A stretch of 41,294 nucleotides of DNA from F23-B02 sp963625685 (lineage in GTDB: Bacteria > Bacillota > Clostridia > Oscillospirales > Oscillospiraceae). The stretch covers positions 1 through 41,294 of the forward strand of contig CAVFTR010000015.1 of assembly GCA_963625685.1 (NCBI GenBank), written 5' to 3'. The number at the start of each line of letters is the position of its first letter. Positions within the stretch are counted from its first letter, which is position 1. Both the position numbers and the translations under genes were made by a program. A model generated the notes under the pieces. The model was given only the letters and a program-made list of their open reading frames with translations. It did no database searches and was not told the origin of the DNA. Shown one piece after another: positions 1 through 7,656 of this stretch.

Positions 1-55
1 TTGCGGACAACTGCATTTCGAGTGCAGCTCGTTACAACCACTTCGATACGCTTCC
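1..55 (-). tRNA. tRNA-Ser(CGA), 3' part outside the window
   Basis: On the minus strand, position 55 down to 1 reads as the first 55 nt of a class II tRNA: acceptor strand GGAAGCG, linker TA, a D arm with AAGTGG, a perfect 5-bp anticodon stem (CTGCA/TGCAG) around loop CTCGAAA, and the start of a long variable arm (TTGTCCGCAA). The anticodon is CGA at 18-20, so it reads the serine codon UCG. The long variable arm is typical of tRNA-Ser. The T arm and 3' acceptor strand would lie to the left of base 1, so their pairing cannot be checked. Two truncated 5' halves of the same tRNA type lie just upstream. Confidence 0.82.
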
Positions 56-91
56 ATGTATAAATATTCACTTTTGGGGACTAATCACATG

Positions 92-131
92 ATTTCGAGT
101 GCCGCACCTTCGACCACTCGGACAACTCTCC
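92..131 (-). pseudogene. Truncated tRNA-Ser(CGA) 5' half, copy B
   Basis: The minus strand from 131 to 92 gives a 40-nt tRNA-Ser 5' half: acceptor GGAGAGT, D arm with CCGAGTGG, 5' anticodon stem CGGCA and loop CTCGAAA. After CTCGAAAT the sequence stops matching. The 3' strand of the anticodon stem should be TGCCG but is TCATG, and no variable or T arm follows. The D arm differs from the neighbouring copies, so this half comes from another tRNA-Ser lineage. It is best read as a leftover from integration or excision at the anticodon loop. Confidence 0.7.
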
Positions 132-271
132 GTGTATCTTAACTGTTTTCCGTGCGCTGAGAAAATGCAAGAAAAACAGGCAAGAACGATATAAAATTTT
201 GAAATTTGAACTGACTAAAACCCTTATAAATCAAGGATTTTCAGCGGAGAAAACGGCCAGAGCCAACGCGC

Positions 272-312
272 ATTTCGAGTCAGGGCCGTTATGACCACTT
301 CGATACCTATCC
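272..312 (-). pseudogene. Truncated tRNA-Ser(CGA) 5' half, copy C
   Basis: The minus strand from 312 to 272 gives a 41-nt tRNA-Ser 5' half with acceptor GGATAGG, linker TA, D arm with AAGTGGTCATAACGG, 5' anticodon stem CCTGA and loop CTCGAAA. The expected TCAGG is absent and the match ends at CTCGAAAT, the same point as in copy B. It cannot fold as a tRNA. The roughly 140 AT-rich bases between copies C and B hold no gene that I can recognise. Confidence 0.68.
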
Positions 313-344
313 GTATATACAAGCGGCCTGCGCCGTCTGTTTTT

Positions 345-746
345 TTAATTCACGTCCTCGAGGTCTATCGCGTCGTCGCCGAGGTCCATGCTCATCTCGC
401 CGACGCGCATGCGCCGCTCGATCTTCATCTTCTCGACGTGCTCGTGGATGAGCTCCTTCACCTCGTTGGGCTGGCGGATGTTCTTGAGCGTGAGCTCGGG
501 GATGCTCTTGTCCGTCGATATCACCGTCACCGTGCCGACGCCGAAGAGGCGCTGCCACAGCGACACCGTCACGCGCAGATCGCGCACGCGGTACAGCACG
601 ATCTCGTCGTGCTTGACGTTCAGGAAGCCGCGCTTTAAAAACAGCCTGTCCTCGCTGAGCGCATATCGCGTGAAGCTTATCGGCATGCCGAGGATACGCT
701 TGCGGTCGTGCCAGATCTCAACTATCTTTGAAACAAGCTTTGCCAT
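345..746 (-). CDS. Bacterial PH-domain protein (bPH2/YdbS-like), 133 aa
   Basis: This is a small protein with one bacterial pleckstrin-homology-like domain, shown by the pattern ISFTRYALSEDRLFLKRG followed by alternating strands and IxELTLKNIRQPNEVKELI. Such domains sit in cytoplasmic or membrane-anchored proteins of mostly unknown role; no membrane segment is visible here. The reading frame is open further upstream to 887. I chose the ATG at 744-746 because it is preceded by GGGAGTG and the upstream extension is low-complexity and partly repeat-derived. The C-terminus is acidic and probably disordered. Confidence is high that it is a gene and moderate for the fold. Confidence 0.75.
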   Translation of the reverse strand: MAKLVSKIVEIWHDRKRILGMPISFTRYALSEDRLFLKRGFLNVKHDEIVLYRVRDLRVTVSLWQRLFGVGTVTVISTDKSIPELTLKNIRQPNEVKELIHEHVEKMKIERRMRVGEMSMDLGDDAIDLEDVN

Positions 747-808
747 CGCGCTCACTCCCTTACATTGTGCCCTGATATTGTACCTAATCCCGTCCAAAAA
801 ATCAAGTG

Positions 809-862
809 TTTTTTTAGAGGCGCACCGACGTTGTACCGATACGCTTATTGCGGAGTCCCGGT
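809..862. repeat. Solitary terminal-repeat end of the MITE-like family
   Basis: The stretch beginning TTTTTTAGAGGCGC, followed by a GTACCGATACG block and CCCGG, matches the ends of the larger elements at 40607-40905 and 33177-33545. No partner end is visible nearby. It lies upstream of the PH-domain gene. The following 863-948 holds GC-rich sequence with no gene. Confidence 0.5.
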
Positions 863-948
863 ATCGGGACAGTGGAGGAAACCTCAAGGCTGCCGCCTCA
901 CGCGGGTGCCGCTTATCCTCTGCGGCGGCAGATCTACCGGCGGCGGGC

Positions 949-1458
949 TCAGAGCGTATCGAAAAACTTCGTTTTTGACAGAGCCATGTACAGAGCCGAG
1001 CCGGCGACGACGCCGAATGCGCCCTGGATGCAGTTCATCGGCACACCGCCGACGGCGGCCGCGCCGTAGCCGAGGATGAACGCCTCGTACCCGAGGTAGC
1101 CGAGGACCATTACGAGCTCGCCCGCGACTCCGGCGATCACCGCCCTTGCGGCGGCGGAGCTTACGAATTTGCAGCGCAGCAGCTCACCGGCCAGCAGCGC
1201 GACGAGGAATTTTATCACGACCGTGCCGGGAACGTACAGGCCGTAGCCTGCGATTAGGTCGGCAAGCCCGGAGCCGAGCCCGGCCGCCGCCGCGCCCCAC
1301 CACGGGCCGAGCAGGAACGCCGAAAGCAGCACGACCGCGTCGCCGGCGTGGATGTAGCCGCCGATGGGCGTCGGGATCCGTATCACCATCGTCGAAACGC
1401 AGCTGAGCGCCGCAAACAATGCCGCAAACACTAGCTTTCTGATCGTTTTGTCCTTCAT
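949..1458 (-). CDS. ECF transporter S component (COG4720-like), 169 aa
   Basis: This is a hydrophobic protein with about five or six membrane segments. It is the substrate-binding S subunit of an energy-coupling-factor vitamin importer, recognised from KLVFAALFAALSCVSTM at the N-terminus, the IPTPIGGYIHAGDAVVLLSAFLLGPWWGAAAAGLG block and a length of about 170 residues. The family pairs with an EcfA1-EcfA2-EcfT module encoded elsewhere (group II); none is present here. The ligand cannot be read from sequence; related proteins are assigned to riboflavin, pantothenate or other vitamins. It has a consensus promoter at 1577-1605 and a leader of about 110 nt with no recognised riboswitch. Confidence 0.88.
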   Translation of the reverse strand: MKDKTIRKLVFAALFAALSCVSTMVIRIPTPIGGYIHAGDAVVLLSAFLLGPWWGAAAAGLGSGLADLIAGYGLYVPGTVVIKFLVALLAGELLRCKFVSSAAARAVIAGVAGELVMVLGYLGYEAFILGYGAAAVGGVPMNCIQGAFGVVAGSALYMALSKTKFFDTL

Positions 1459-1576
1459 AACAGTATCTCCTTTTTTACAGGCGCATTGACGCAGGCGCGG
1501 GCGCGGTGAATATACAGGTAAAATGCAGCAGCGCCGCTAAATCCGACCAACTTCATCGGTTATACGTGCTAATCGC

Positions 1577-1605
1577 ACTATAATACACAAACCGCGCCTT
1601 GTCAA
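1577..1605 (-). promoter_or_regulatory. Sigma-A promoter for the ECF S component
   Basis: On the minus strand TTGACA (1600-1605) and TATAGT (1577-1582) are 17 nt apart. The -35 box is directly next to the palindrome at 1606-1628, which would place a bound regulator against RNA polymerase. Confidence 0.75.
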
Positions 1606-1628
1606 GACCTAATATTAAATATTAGGTC
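1606..1628. promoter_or_regulatory. Perfect 11-bp inverted repeat, candidate operator
   Basis: Arms GACCTAATATT and AATATTAGGTC are perfectly complementary around one central A. It lies between the divergent promoters of the ECF S component and the MFS-LOG operon, next to one -35 box and about 50 nt before the other. The size and symmetry resemble TetR- or MarR-type sites, but no regulator gene is adjacent. It is too AT-rich and lacks a T tract, so a terminator is unlikely. Confidence 0.6.
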
Positions 1629-1677
1629 ATCTATTTTTGAATACAGCTTTTTGGCGGCGCACAAAGGTAAAAAAATC

Positions 1678-1706
1678 TGTTAATCGGCGGGGCGCTGTGG
1701 TATAAT
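1678..1706 (+). promoter_or_regulatory. Extended -10 promoter for the MFS-LOG operon
   Basis: TATAAT at 1701-1706 is preceded by TGG, an extended -10 arrangement. The -35 box (TGTTAA, 17 nt upstream) is weak, which is common with extended -10 promoters. Confidence 0.6.
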
Positions 1707-1738
1707 CGAGGCACAACGGATCTGGAGGAGAGCGGATA

Positions 1739-3073
1739 ATGAAGCTTGACAACAAACGCACCATACTCACGGGCTTTGCCTTCCTGTCCATCTGCGCGTT
1801 CTGGCAGATGTACAACAGCATCGTCCCCCTGATACTGACCAACACCTTCCACCTCAACGAGACATATTCCGGAGCGATCATGGCGGCCGACAACGTGCTC
1901 GCGCTGTTTCTGCTGCCGCTGTTCGGCGCGATATCGGACAAAACGAGCACCAGGATCGGCAAGCGCATGCCGTTTATCCTTTTCGGCACGGGCCTTGCCA
2001 TCATACTCATGAACCTGCTGCCGCTGATCGACAACAGCTACTCCGCAGCGCCGAGCGCCTTCAAGACCGCGTCCTTCGTGGTCGTGCTCGGTCTGCTGCT
2101 GGTCGCGATGGGCACCTACCGCTCCCCCGCCGTCGCCCTGATGCCGGACATCACCCCCAAGCCCCTGCGAAGCAAGGGCAACGCCATCATAAACCTCATG
2201 GGCGCGCTCGGCGGCGTGATCTATCTCGGCGTCGCGGCGCTCATGTACCCCAACAGCAGGGTCGCGGGTCTCGCGCACGTCGACTATCAGCCGCTGTTCA
2301 TGGTCGTCTCCGCGATCATGTTCGTCTCGATAGCCATACTGTTTCTGACGATAAAGGAGCCCCGGCTCGTCGCCGAGCAGCAGGCGCTCGAGCGGCAGCA
2401 CCCCGAGTGGAACCTCGCCGAGGACGACGGCAGCGGCAACGAGACCCTGCCCGGGCCCGTAAAGAAGAGCCTCATCTTCCTGCTGCTGTCTATCTGCCTG
2501 TGGTTTATCGGCTACAACGCGGTCGAGACCTGGTTCACGACCTATGTGAGCCAGGTAATGGGACAGGCTCTGGGCGGCGCGTCGACCTGCCTGCTCATAG
2601 CGACCGGCGGCGCCGTCGTCAGCTACATACCCATCGGCATCATGGCCTCGAAGGTCGGCAGAAAGCGCACGATCATGGCCGGCATCATCCTGCTGACGGT
2701 CTGCTTTGCCCTGGGCTACTTCCTTACAACGGCCTACAGCAGCATCAACCTCGTCATGTTCATCGTGTTCGCGCTCGTGGGCCTCGCCTGGGCGGCGATC
2801 AACGTAAATTCCCTGCCGATGGTCGTCGAGATGTGCCGCGGCTCGGACATAGGCAAATTCACCGGCTACTACTACACCTTCTCGATGGTCGCGCAGGTCG
2901 TGACCCCGATCGTCGCCGGCTCGCTGATGCGGCATATAAGCTACACGGTGCTGTTCCCCTACGCCGCCGTGTTCGTCGCGCTCAGCTTCCTGACGATGCT
3001 CTTCGTAAAGCACGGCGACAACAAGCCCGAGGCAAAGCGCGGCCTTGACGCCTTCGAGGACCTTGACGACTGA
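1739..3073 (+). CDS. MFS transporter (GPH/SLC45-like), 444 aa
   Basis: This is a twelve-segment major facilitator. The loop between segments 2 and 3 carries GAISDKTSTRIGKRMPFIL, a variant of the MFS signature, and the second half repeats it as GIMASKVGRKRTIM. The overall pattern fits the glycoside/cation symporter and SLC45-like MFS proteins that move sugars or related small solutes. The ATG follows GGAGGAG. The stop overlaps the start of the LOG-family gene by one base (TGATG), so the two are translationally coupled. The substrate cannot be inferred; sharing an intergenic palindrome with a vitamin S component hints at a nutrient role. Confidence 0.85.
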   Translation: MKLDNKRTILTGFAFLSICAFWQMYNSIVPLILTNTFHLNETYSGAIMAADNVLALFLLPLFGAISDKTSTRIGKRMPFILFGTGLAIILMNLLPLIDNSYSAAPSAFKTASFVVVLGLLLVAMGTYRSPAVALMPDITPKPLRSKGNAIINLMGALGGVIYLGVAALMYPNSRVAGLAHVDYQPLFMVVSAIMFVSIAILFLTIKEPRLVAEQQALERQHPEWNLAEDDGSGNETLPGPVKKSLIFLLLSICLWFIGYNAVETWFTTYVSQVMGQALGGASTCLLIATGGAVVSYIPIGIMASKVGRKRTIMAGIILLTVCFALGYFLTTAYSSINLVMFIVFALVGLAWAAINVNSLPMVVEMCRGSDIGKFTGYYYTFSMVAQVVTPIVAGSLMRHISYTVLFPYAAVFVALSFLTMLFVKHGDNKPEAKRGLDAFEDLDD

Positions 3074-3651
3074 TGAGGATATGCATTTTCGGCGCGTCCG
3101 GCCGCGAACTGGATGAGCGCTATTACGCCGAGGCCGAAGCTCTCGGAGAGCTTATCGCGAAAAACGGCGACTCTATCGTATTCGGCGGCGGCGCGGAGGG
3201 CCTGATGGGCGCCTGCGCGCGCGGAGTGCGGCGCTTCGGCGGGCAGATAGTCGGCATTGCGCCGCGGTTTTTCGACGAGCCCGGCATACTGTACCCCGAG
3301 TGCAGCCGCATGATATTCACCGAGACCATGCGCGAGCGCAAGCAGCTGATGCAGGATAATTCCGACGCCTGCATCGTGCTGCCCGGCGGCATCGGCACGC
3401 TCGAGGAGTTTTTCGAGATGCTCACGCTCAAGCAGCTCGGCCGCGACGGGCGCGCCATCGTGCTGCTCAACACCCTCGGCGCTCACGACGCCATGCTCGG
3501 CATGCTCGCGCAGCTGGCGCAGCGGCGCTTCATGTCGAAGGGCTGCCTGTCGCTGTATTCCGTCGCCCGGACGCCGCAGCAGGCGATGGACTGCCTTGCG
3601 CACTACGTCCCGCGCAGCGGCAGCATCCGCAGACTCGAGGATTACGTTTAG
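3073..3651 (+). CDS. LOG-family (TIGR00730) nucleotide phosphoribohydrolase, 192 aa
   Basis: This is a Rossmann-like protein with the LOG signature PGGIGTLEE at residues 104-112 and GGGAEGLMG near 38. Family members hydrolyse the N-glycosidic bond of nucleoside 5'-monophosphates (cytokinin ribotides or AMP). The length matches the family. It overlaps the MFS gene by one base and shares its promoter. The stop codon TAG at 3649-3651 directly touches TTTTTGGCGGCG, the end of an intergenic element. Confidence 0.88.
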   Translation: MRICIFGASGRELDERYYAEAEALGELIAKNGDSIVFGGGAEGLMGACARGVRRFGGQIVGIAPRFFDEPGILYPECSRMIFTETMRERKQLMQDNSDACIVLPGGIGTLEEFFEMLTLKQLGRDGRAIVLLNTLGAHDAMLGMLAQLAQRRFMSKGCLSLYSVARTPQQAMDCLAHYVPRSGSIRRLEDYV

Positions 3652-4059
3652 TTTTTGGCGGCGCTTTTTTGGCGGCGCATTGAGATCGTGCGGATACATA
3701 TATTGCGTCAGCCCGGCCGGCGGCTTCCGACGAGCCCTGTAGGGAACTCATCTTGCCCGCTCCGTTTTAAAACTAACAAACGCATGAAAAAAGACAGCTT
3801 TGGCTTTAAGCCTTGGCTGTCTTTTCTGCTTTTTGTATTAAATTCAGTTCCGACTATGCGGAACGGGCAAGCCCGTTCCCTACAAACAATGCTGCGGCTG
3901 TCGCCGCGATCTGACGACACCTCATCCGTCGCGCAAGCGCGACACCTTCCCCTCAAGGGGAAGGCAAAGAGGCGGCAGTGCTGCGGTTTTGTCAGCGGCT
4001 TCGTCACCGGGCCGGCGCACTATACGTATAAGTACAATTTTAATGCGCCATCAAAAAAC
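3652..4059. mobile_element. MITE-like element with inverted ends, about 400 bp
   Basis: The left end carries TTTTTTGGCGGCGCATTGAG and then a GTGCGGATACATATATTGCG block. The right end is its inverted counterpart (reverse complement TTTTTTGATGGCGCATTAAA, then GTACTTATACGTATAGTGCG). Inside are the modules seen elsewhere in the window: a CTTCCCCTCAAGGGGAAGG hairpin, a CATCCGTCGCGCAAGCGCG hairpin, a GTCGCCGCGATC block and a CCCTGTAGGGAACTCATCTTGCCCG block, plus a terminator-like hairpin. There is no open reading frame for a transposase, so mobility would need help in trans. It fills the gap between LOG and hypA, and its right end contributes the hypA stop codon. Confidence 0.65.
3787..3834. terminator. 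Terminator-like nested hairpin inside the element
   Basis: AAAAGACAGC (3789-3798) pairs with GCTGTCTTTT (3816-3825), with an inner GGCTT/AAGCC stem. T-rich sequence flanks it on both strands, so it could end transcription from either the LOG gene or hypA. Confidence 0.6.
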
Positions 4060-4392
4060 GTGGATCTCGCGTATGAGGAAGTCCTTGCCGGAGAGGATCG
4101 TTTTTTCAAAGCTGCCGCAGTTGGGGCAATAGCCCTCGTGCTCGATGACGTTGAACAGCTCGTTGCACTCGTCGCACTCGGCCATGCCGGGGACGACGTT
4201 TATTATGAGCTTCGTGTCCTTCAGAAAGGTGTCCTCGACCACGTTGGGATATATCTCCTCGACGTACTTCGGGACGACCAGCGACAGCTCGCCGATATCC
4301 AGAACGATCTCGGCCACCTCGTCTATCTTGTTTTCCGCGGCAAAGTCCGTGACGGTCCTGACCATGGAGCGGACGACGCCTATCTCATGCAT
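4051..4392 (-). CDS. hypA: HypA-type nickel/zinc metallochaperone, 113 aa
   Basis: The protein starts MHEIGVV; His2 is the nickel ligand in HypA proteins. It carries the zinc-site pairs CDEC (C73, C76) and CPNC (C89, C92). HypA delivers nickel to NiFe hydrogenase with HypB. The ATG at 4390-4392 was chosen because HypA always begins with MHE; the frame is open further upstream inside the preceding gene. It lies 11 nt after the large oxidoreductase, so they are probably co-transcribed. No hydrogenase or hypB is in the window. The stop TGA is formed by the end of the intergenic element (HVF-stop from CACGTTTTTTGA). Confidence 0.92.
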   Translation of the reverse strand: MHEIGVVRSMVRTVTDFAAENKIDEVAEIVLDIGELSLVVPKYVEEIYPNVVEDTFLKDTKLIINVVPGMAECDECNELFNVIEHEGYCPNCGSFEKTILSGKDFLIREIHVF

Positions 4393-4403
4393 AGCGCGGC
4401 TCC

Positions 4404-7055
4404 TTACTTTCTCGCGATCTTCTTCGTGACGAGCTTCGCGACCGCGGCCGGCGCGTTTCCGGCGGCGCCGAGCAGGGCCTTGAAGTAGGGCGCGCCGACA
4501 TAGTCGCTGACCTTTTCGAGGTGGATGGCGTCGAATTTGCACTTGGTGGTGCAGATGCCGCAGCCCACGCAGAGGCTCTCGTCGACGACGGCCGCGCCGC
4601 AGCCGAGGCAGCGCGAGGTCTCGGTCTTCAGCTGCTCCTCGGTGAACGTGCCGCGCAGATCGCTGAAGGTCTTCTTCGCTTCCTTCGCAGAGCCCGCGGC
4701 GGCCTTCTGACGGGGCGCGGTGTCAAAGCCCGCGACGGAGACGCCGGCGGTGGCGGTGTTCATCGACTTATAGTCGCGCCTGTCGCGGCCGATGACCTGC
4801 GACTGGCCGGGATGCACGTAGCGGTGGATGGAGATCGCGCCCTCCTTGCCCGCCGCGATGGCGTCGATGGCAAACTTCGGGCCGGTCACGGCATCGCCGC
4901 CGGCGAAAACGTCGGGGACGCTGGTCTGCCAGCTGGGCAGGGACACCTTCACCTCGCCCCTGGCGCCGGTCTCGATGCACTTCATGCCGCCGAGCTCGAT
5001 CCTCTGGCCGATCGCGGAGATGACGGAGGTGACCTCGAGCGTCTCGAACCTGCCGGTGCCGACGGGCTTTCCGGCCTTGAGCTCCATGATCTCGACCTTG
5101 AGCTTCTCTGCCCTGCCCTCGCCGCTTATCTCGGCGGGAGCCGCGAGGAACATGAACTTCACGCCCTCGGCGATGGCCTCCTCGACCTCGTCGTTGTCGG
5201 CGGGCATGGAATCGCGGTCGCGGCGGTAGACGACTGTGGTCTTCGCGCCGAGGCGCACAGCCGCGCGGGCGACGTCTATTGCGACATTGCCGCCGCCGAT
5301 GACGGCCGCGCTCTTACCGATGGCGGGCTTTTCGCCGAGGTTGACCTCGCGCAGGAAGTCTATGCCGGTGAATACGCCGTCAAGCTCGTCGCCCTGGCAG
5401 CCGACGGGAGTTCCCTTCGACGCGCCGACGGCGAGATAGAAGGCCTTGAAGCCCTTGGCGCGCAGATCGTCGAGCGAGATGTCCTTGCCGACCTCGACGC
5501 CGGTTTTGAACTTCACGCCCAGGTCCTTGAGGACCCTGATCTCGGCGTTTATGACGTCCTTTTCAAGGCGGAAGGAGGGTATGCCCATGGTGAGCATGCC
5601 GCCGAGCGCCTTTTCCTTTTCATATACGGTAACGGGGTAGCCCTTGACGGCGAGATAGTACGCACAGCTCAGGCCGGCGGGGCCTGCGCCGATGACGGCG
5701 ATCTTCTCATCAAAGGGCTTGCCGGTCTGATTGACCATTTTGGGCACGAAGCGGTGCTTTGCCTCGAGGTCCTTCTCGGCGATGAACTTCTTTATATCGT
5801 CGATGGCGATGGGCGAGTCGATATCGCCGCGGGTGCAGGCGTCCTCGCAGGCCTTGTTGCAGATGCGGCCGCAGACCGCCGGGAAGGGGTTTTCCTTCTT
5901 TATCAGCTCCAGAGCCTCGGTGTAGCGGCCCTGGGAGGCGAGCTTTATGTAGCCCTGAACGGGAACATGCGCCGGGCACTCCGCCTTGCAGGGGGCCGTG
6001 CCGGAGGGCATGACGTCGGTGCGGGTGGTGCGGTAATCGACGTTGTAGCTCCTCTTATCCCAGGGAACTTCCCTGTCCGACTGATAGGCGTCGGAGACGT
6101 GCGGGTCGCTGGTGCACAGCTTCTGGCCGAGCCTGACGGCGTTGGGCTGGCAGTTTTCGACGCACTGGCCGCAGGCGACGCACTTGTCCTTGTCGACCCT
6201 TGCGATGAAGTTCGAGCTCACGCCCTCGGGCGAACGGAACATCTCGGCTATGCGCAGCGCGTAGCAGGAGCAGCCGCAGCAGTTGCAGATGGCGGTCACG
6301 CCGTCGAAGCCGGGGGCCTGGTTCACGTCGTGGACAAGGCCGTTATCCTCGGCGCGCTTGAGTATCTCGTAGGCCTCCTCCTTGCTGATGAGGCGGTGCT
6401 CGCCGTTTTTGGCGAAGTTTATGGCATTGTCGTTGAGGTACATGCACATATCCTCCTCCAGATGGCCGCAGCCCTCGCCCATGAGGCGGCGCGAGCGGCG
6501 GCAGGAGCAGGGGCCGACGGAGATGGCCGTCGCGTTTTCGATGATGGTCGACAGCTCGTCGTAGGACGCGGCGTGGCTGTTGTTCTCTATGGCGCTCATA
6601 ACGGGCATTACGCGCATGAAGTTTACGCCCCTGCCGAGCACGGGAGCGAGCATGCCGACGCGGATGCGGGTGTACTCCTCAAAGCAGACCGCAAGGTCGG
6701 GATATTTTTCGCACTGCTCGCGGTTGCCGAGTATGCCCTCCATGATGCCGGGCACCCAGATGGGATAGTAGTAGAAGGGTCTGTCGCCGTGGTAGCGAAC
6801 GCGGATGACGCCGGCCTTGACGAGCTTATCGCACTGCTGCTGCGTAAACTCGACGCTCTTCTTTGCCTTCTTTGCCAGATCCTCGACGGAAAAGTCCTTC
6901 TCGAGGCGCATGCGCATCATGACGGCGCACATATCGTCGTCGACGATGGGCGCAAGGATCCTGTACTCGGGATCCTTATAGGTGATGCCCGTGTAGGTCA
7001 GGCTCTCAAGGCTGATCTTCGATGCCAGCGCAAGGATATTCGGTCTGTTTGCCAT
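4404..7055 (-). CDS. Multidomain Fe-S/FAD oxidoreductase, GltD-like, 883 aa
   Basis: Domains in order are as follows. Residues 40-100 resemble a winged helix (SVEDLAKKAKKSVEF). A cysteine-rich part follows, with CSC at 183-185, C196, C204 and CNCCGCSC at 257-264. A 4Fe-4S site is CVACGQCVENC at 292-302. A GltD-type N-terminal cluster has C356, C360, C395, C399, C403 and C407. The FAD-binding motif GAGPAGL is near 456, and the NAD(P) motif GGGNVA near 587. A final ferredoxin-like part has CLGCG at 816 and CVGCGICTTKC at 829-839. The central half is the glutamate-synthase small-subunit fold, which moves electrons between NAD(P)H, FAD and Fe-S clusters; here the partner is unknown. The ATG follows AGGGGGAA. 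hypA lies directly downstream. Confidence 0.85.
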   Translation of the reverse strand: MANRPNILALASKISLESLTYTGITYKDPEYRILAPIVDDDMCAVMMRMRLEKDFSVEDLAKKAKKSVEFTQQQCDKLVKAGVIRVRYHGDRPFYYYPIWVPGIMEGILGNREQCEKYPDLAVCFEEYTRIRVGMLAPVLGRGVNFMRVMPVMSAIENNSHAASYDELSTIIENATAISVGPCSCRRSRRLMGEGCGHLEEDMCMYLNDNAINFAKNGEHRLISKEEAYEILKRAEDNGLVHDVNQAPGFDGVTAICNCCGCSCYALRIAEMFRSPEGVSSNFIARVDKDKCVACGQCVENCQPNAVRLGQKLCTSDPHVSDAYQSDREVPWDKRSYNVDYRTTRTDVMPSGTAPCKAECPAHVPVQGYIKLASQGRYTEALELIKKENPFPAVCGRICNKACEDACTRGDIDSPIAIDDIKKFIAEKDLEAKHRFVPKMVNQTGKPFDEKIAVIGAGPAGLSCAYYLAVKGYPVTVYEKEKALGGMLTMGIPSFRLEKDVINAEIRVLKDLGVKFKTGVEVGKDISLDDLRAKGFKAFYLAVGASKGTPVGCQGDELDGVFTGIDFLREVNLGEKPAIGKSAAVIGGGNVAIDVARAAVRLGAKTTVVYRRDRDSMPADNDEVEEAIAEGVKFMFLAAPAEISGEGRAEKLKVEIMELKAGKPVGTGRFETLEVTSVISAIGQRIELGGMKCIETGARGEVKVSLPSWQTSVPDVFAGGDAVTGPKFAIDAIAAGKEGAISIHRYVHPGQSQVIGRDRRDYKSMNTATAGVSVAGFDTAPRQKAAAGSAKEAKKTFSDLRGTFTEEQLKTETSRCLGCGAAVVDESLCVGCGICTTKCKFDAIHLEKVSDYVGAPYFKALLGAAGNAPAAVAKLVTKKIARK

Positions 7056-7121
7056 AGTATTTCCCCCTGTTTTAAAATTTGCCGCCGTAACGGCCGGTAT
7101 CTTCTTTATAGGTCTGAGATA

Positions 7122-7151
7122 CTTATATCATGAAAGCATGCACATTGTCAA
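7122..7151 (-). promoter_or_regulatory. Promoter for the oxidoreductase-hypA operon
   Basis: On the minus strand TTGACA (7146-7151) and TATAAG (7122-7127) are separated by 18 nt. A second TTGACA-like box lies about 20 nt further upstream. The leader is about 60 nt. Confidence 0.6.
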
Positions 7152-7446
7152 TTAATTAGCGCTGTCAATAATTGAGCGGCGAGCCAAATGCACATGATTA
7201 TGTACCGAACGCAAGTTAAAAATGCCTCAATCTACCGAAACTGCACGGGTTTTTGCTCAGAACAAATATTTGCCACAGCTTTTCTGCACTCATGCAAAAA
7301 CTTTTGATTTTTGCGCCGTTTTATCTGTTCGGATAATTTTTTCGATTTTTTTTAATCGTTTTGGATTCGTTTCAGTGAATTTGTTTAAAATAGCTCATTT
7401 GTTTGTTTTTTGACATGCAGAAATTATTGAAATTTTGGTGCAAATG
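7152..7446. other. AT-rich intergenic region without a recognised gene
   Basis: About 300 bases, clearly more AT-rich than the surrounding genes, separate two divergent operons. A 63-codon open frame (7222-7413) has no ribosome site and an unlikely composition. I see no tRNA, riboswitch or repeat here. Confidence 0.5.
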
Positions 7447-7475
7447 TTGACGCATTGTAAACATACATATAAAAT
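7447..7475 (+). promoter_or_regulatory. Promoter for the ykvI-panE-panE operon
   Basis: TTGACG at 7447-7452 and TAAAAT at 7470-7475 are 17 nt apart. The leader of about 175 nt contains a GC hairpin (GGCCGG pairing with CCGGCC, about 7500-7525) whose role is unknown. Confidence 0.5.
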
Positions 7476-7656
7476 ATGCATGCGTTTTGAAAAGGCTGCG
7501 GCCGGCATTTTTGCCCCGGCCCCGGGAGAAATAGGGCGTTTTTGAAGCGCTTTGAGATGTGCATGAGCCCGATATTCGGCATTTCAGGTTGAGGAGCCGG
7601 GGTGCTGAACGGGCAGTGTTATATAAAGAAGAGACTTAGAAAAAGGAGAGTCAATC

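Noticed and set aside
92..312. Two additional functional tRNA-Ser genes
   Set aside because: The 3' strand of the anticodon stem, the variable arm and the T arm are missing, so they cannot fold.
1459..1570. Riboswitch in the ECF S component leader
   Set aside because: The leader is long enough, but I could match no TPP, FMN, folate, cobalamin or preQ1 core; part of it resembles an intergenic element end.
4521..7133. Very long plus-strand open frame (870 codons) opposite the oxidoreductase gene
   Set aside because: It is the antisense shadow of a GC-rich gene. Its composition is an Ala/Gly/Asp/Leu-rich artefact, there is no ribosome site, and the minus-strand product has clear Fe-S and FAD motifs.
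7222..7413. 63-codon open frame in the AT-rich gap before ykvI
   Set aside because: No ribosome site, Phe/Ile-rich composition expected from poly-T sequence, and no start context.
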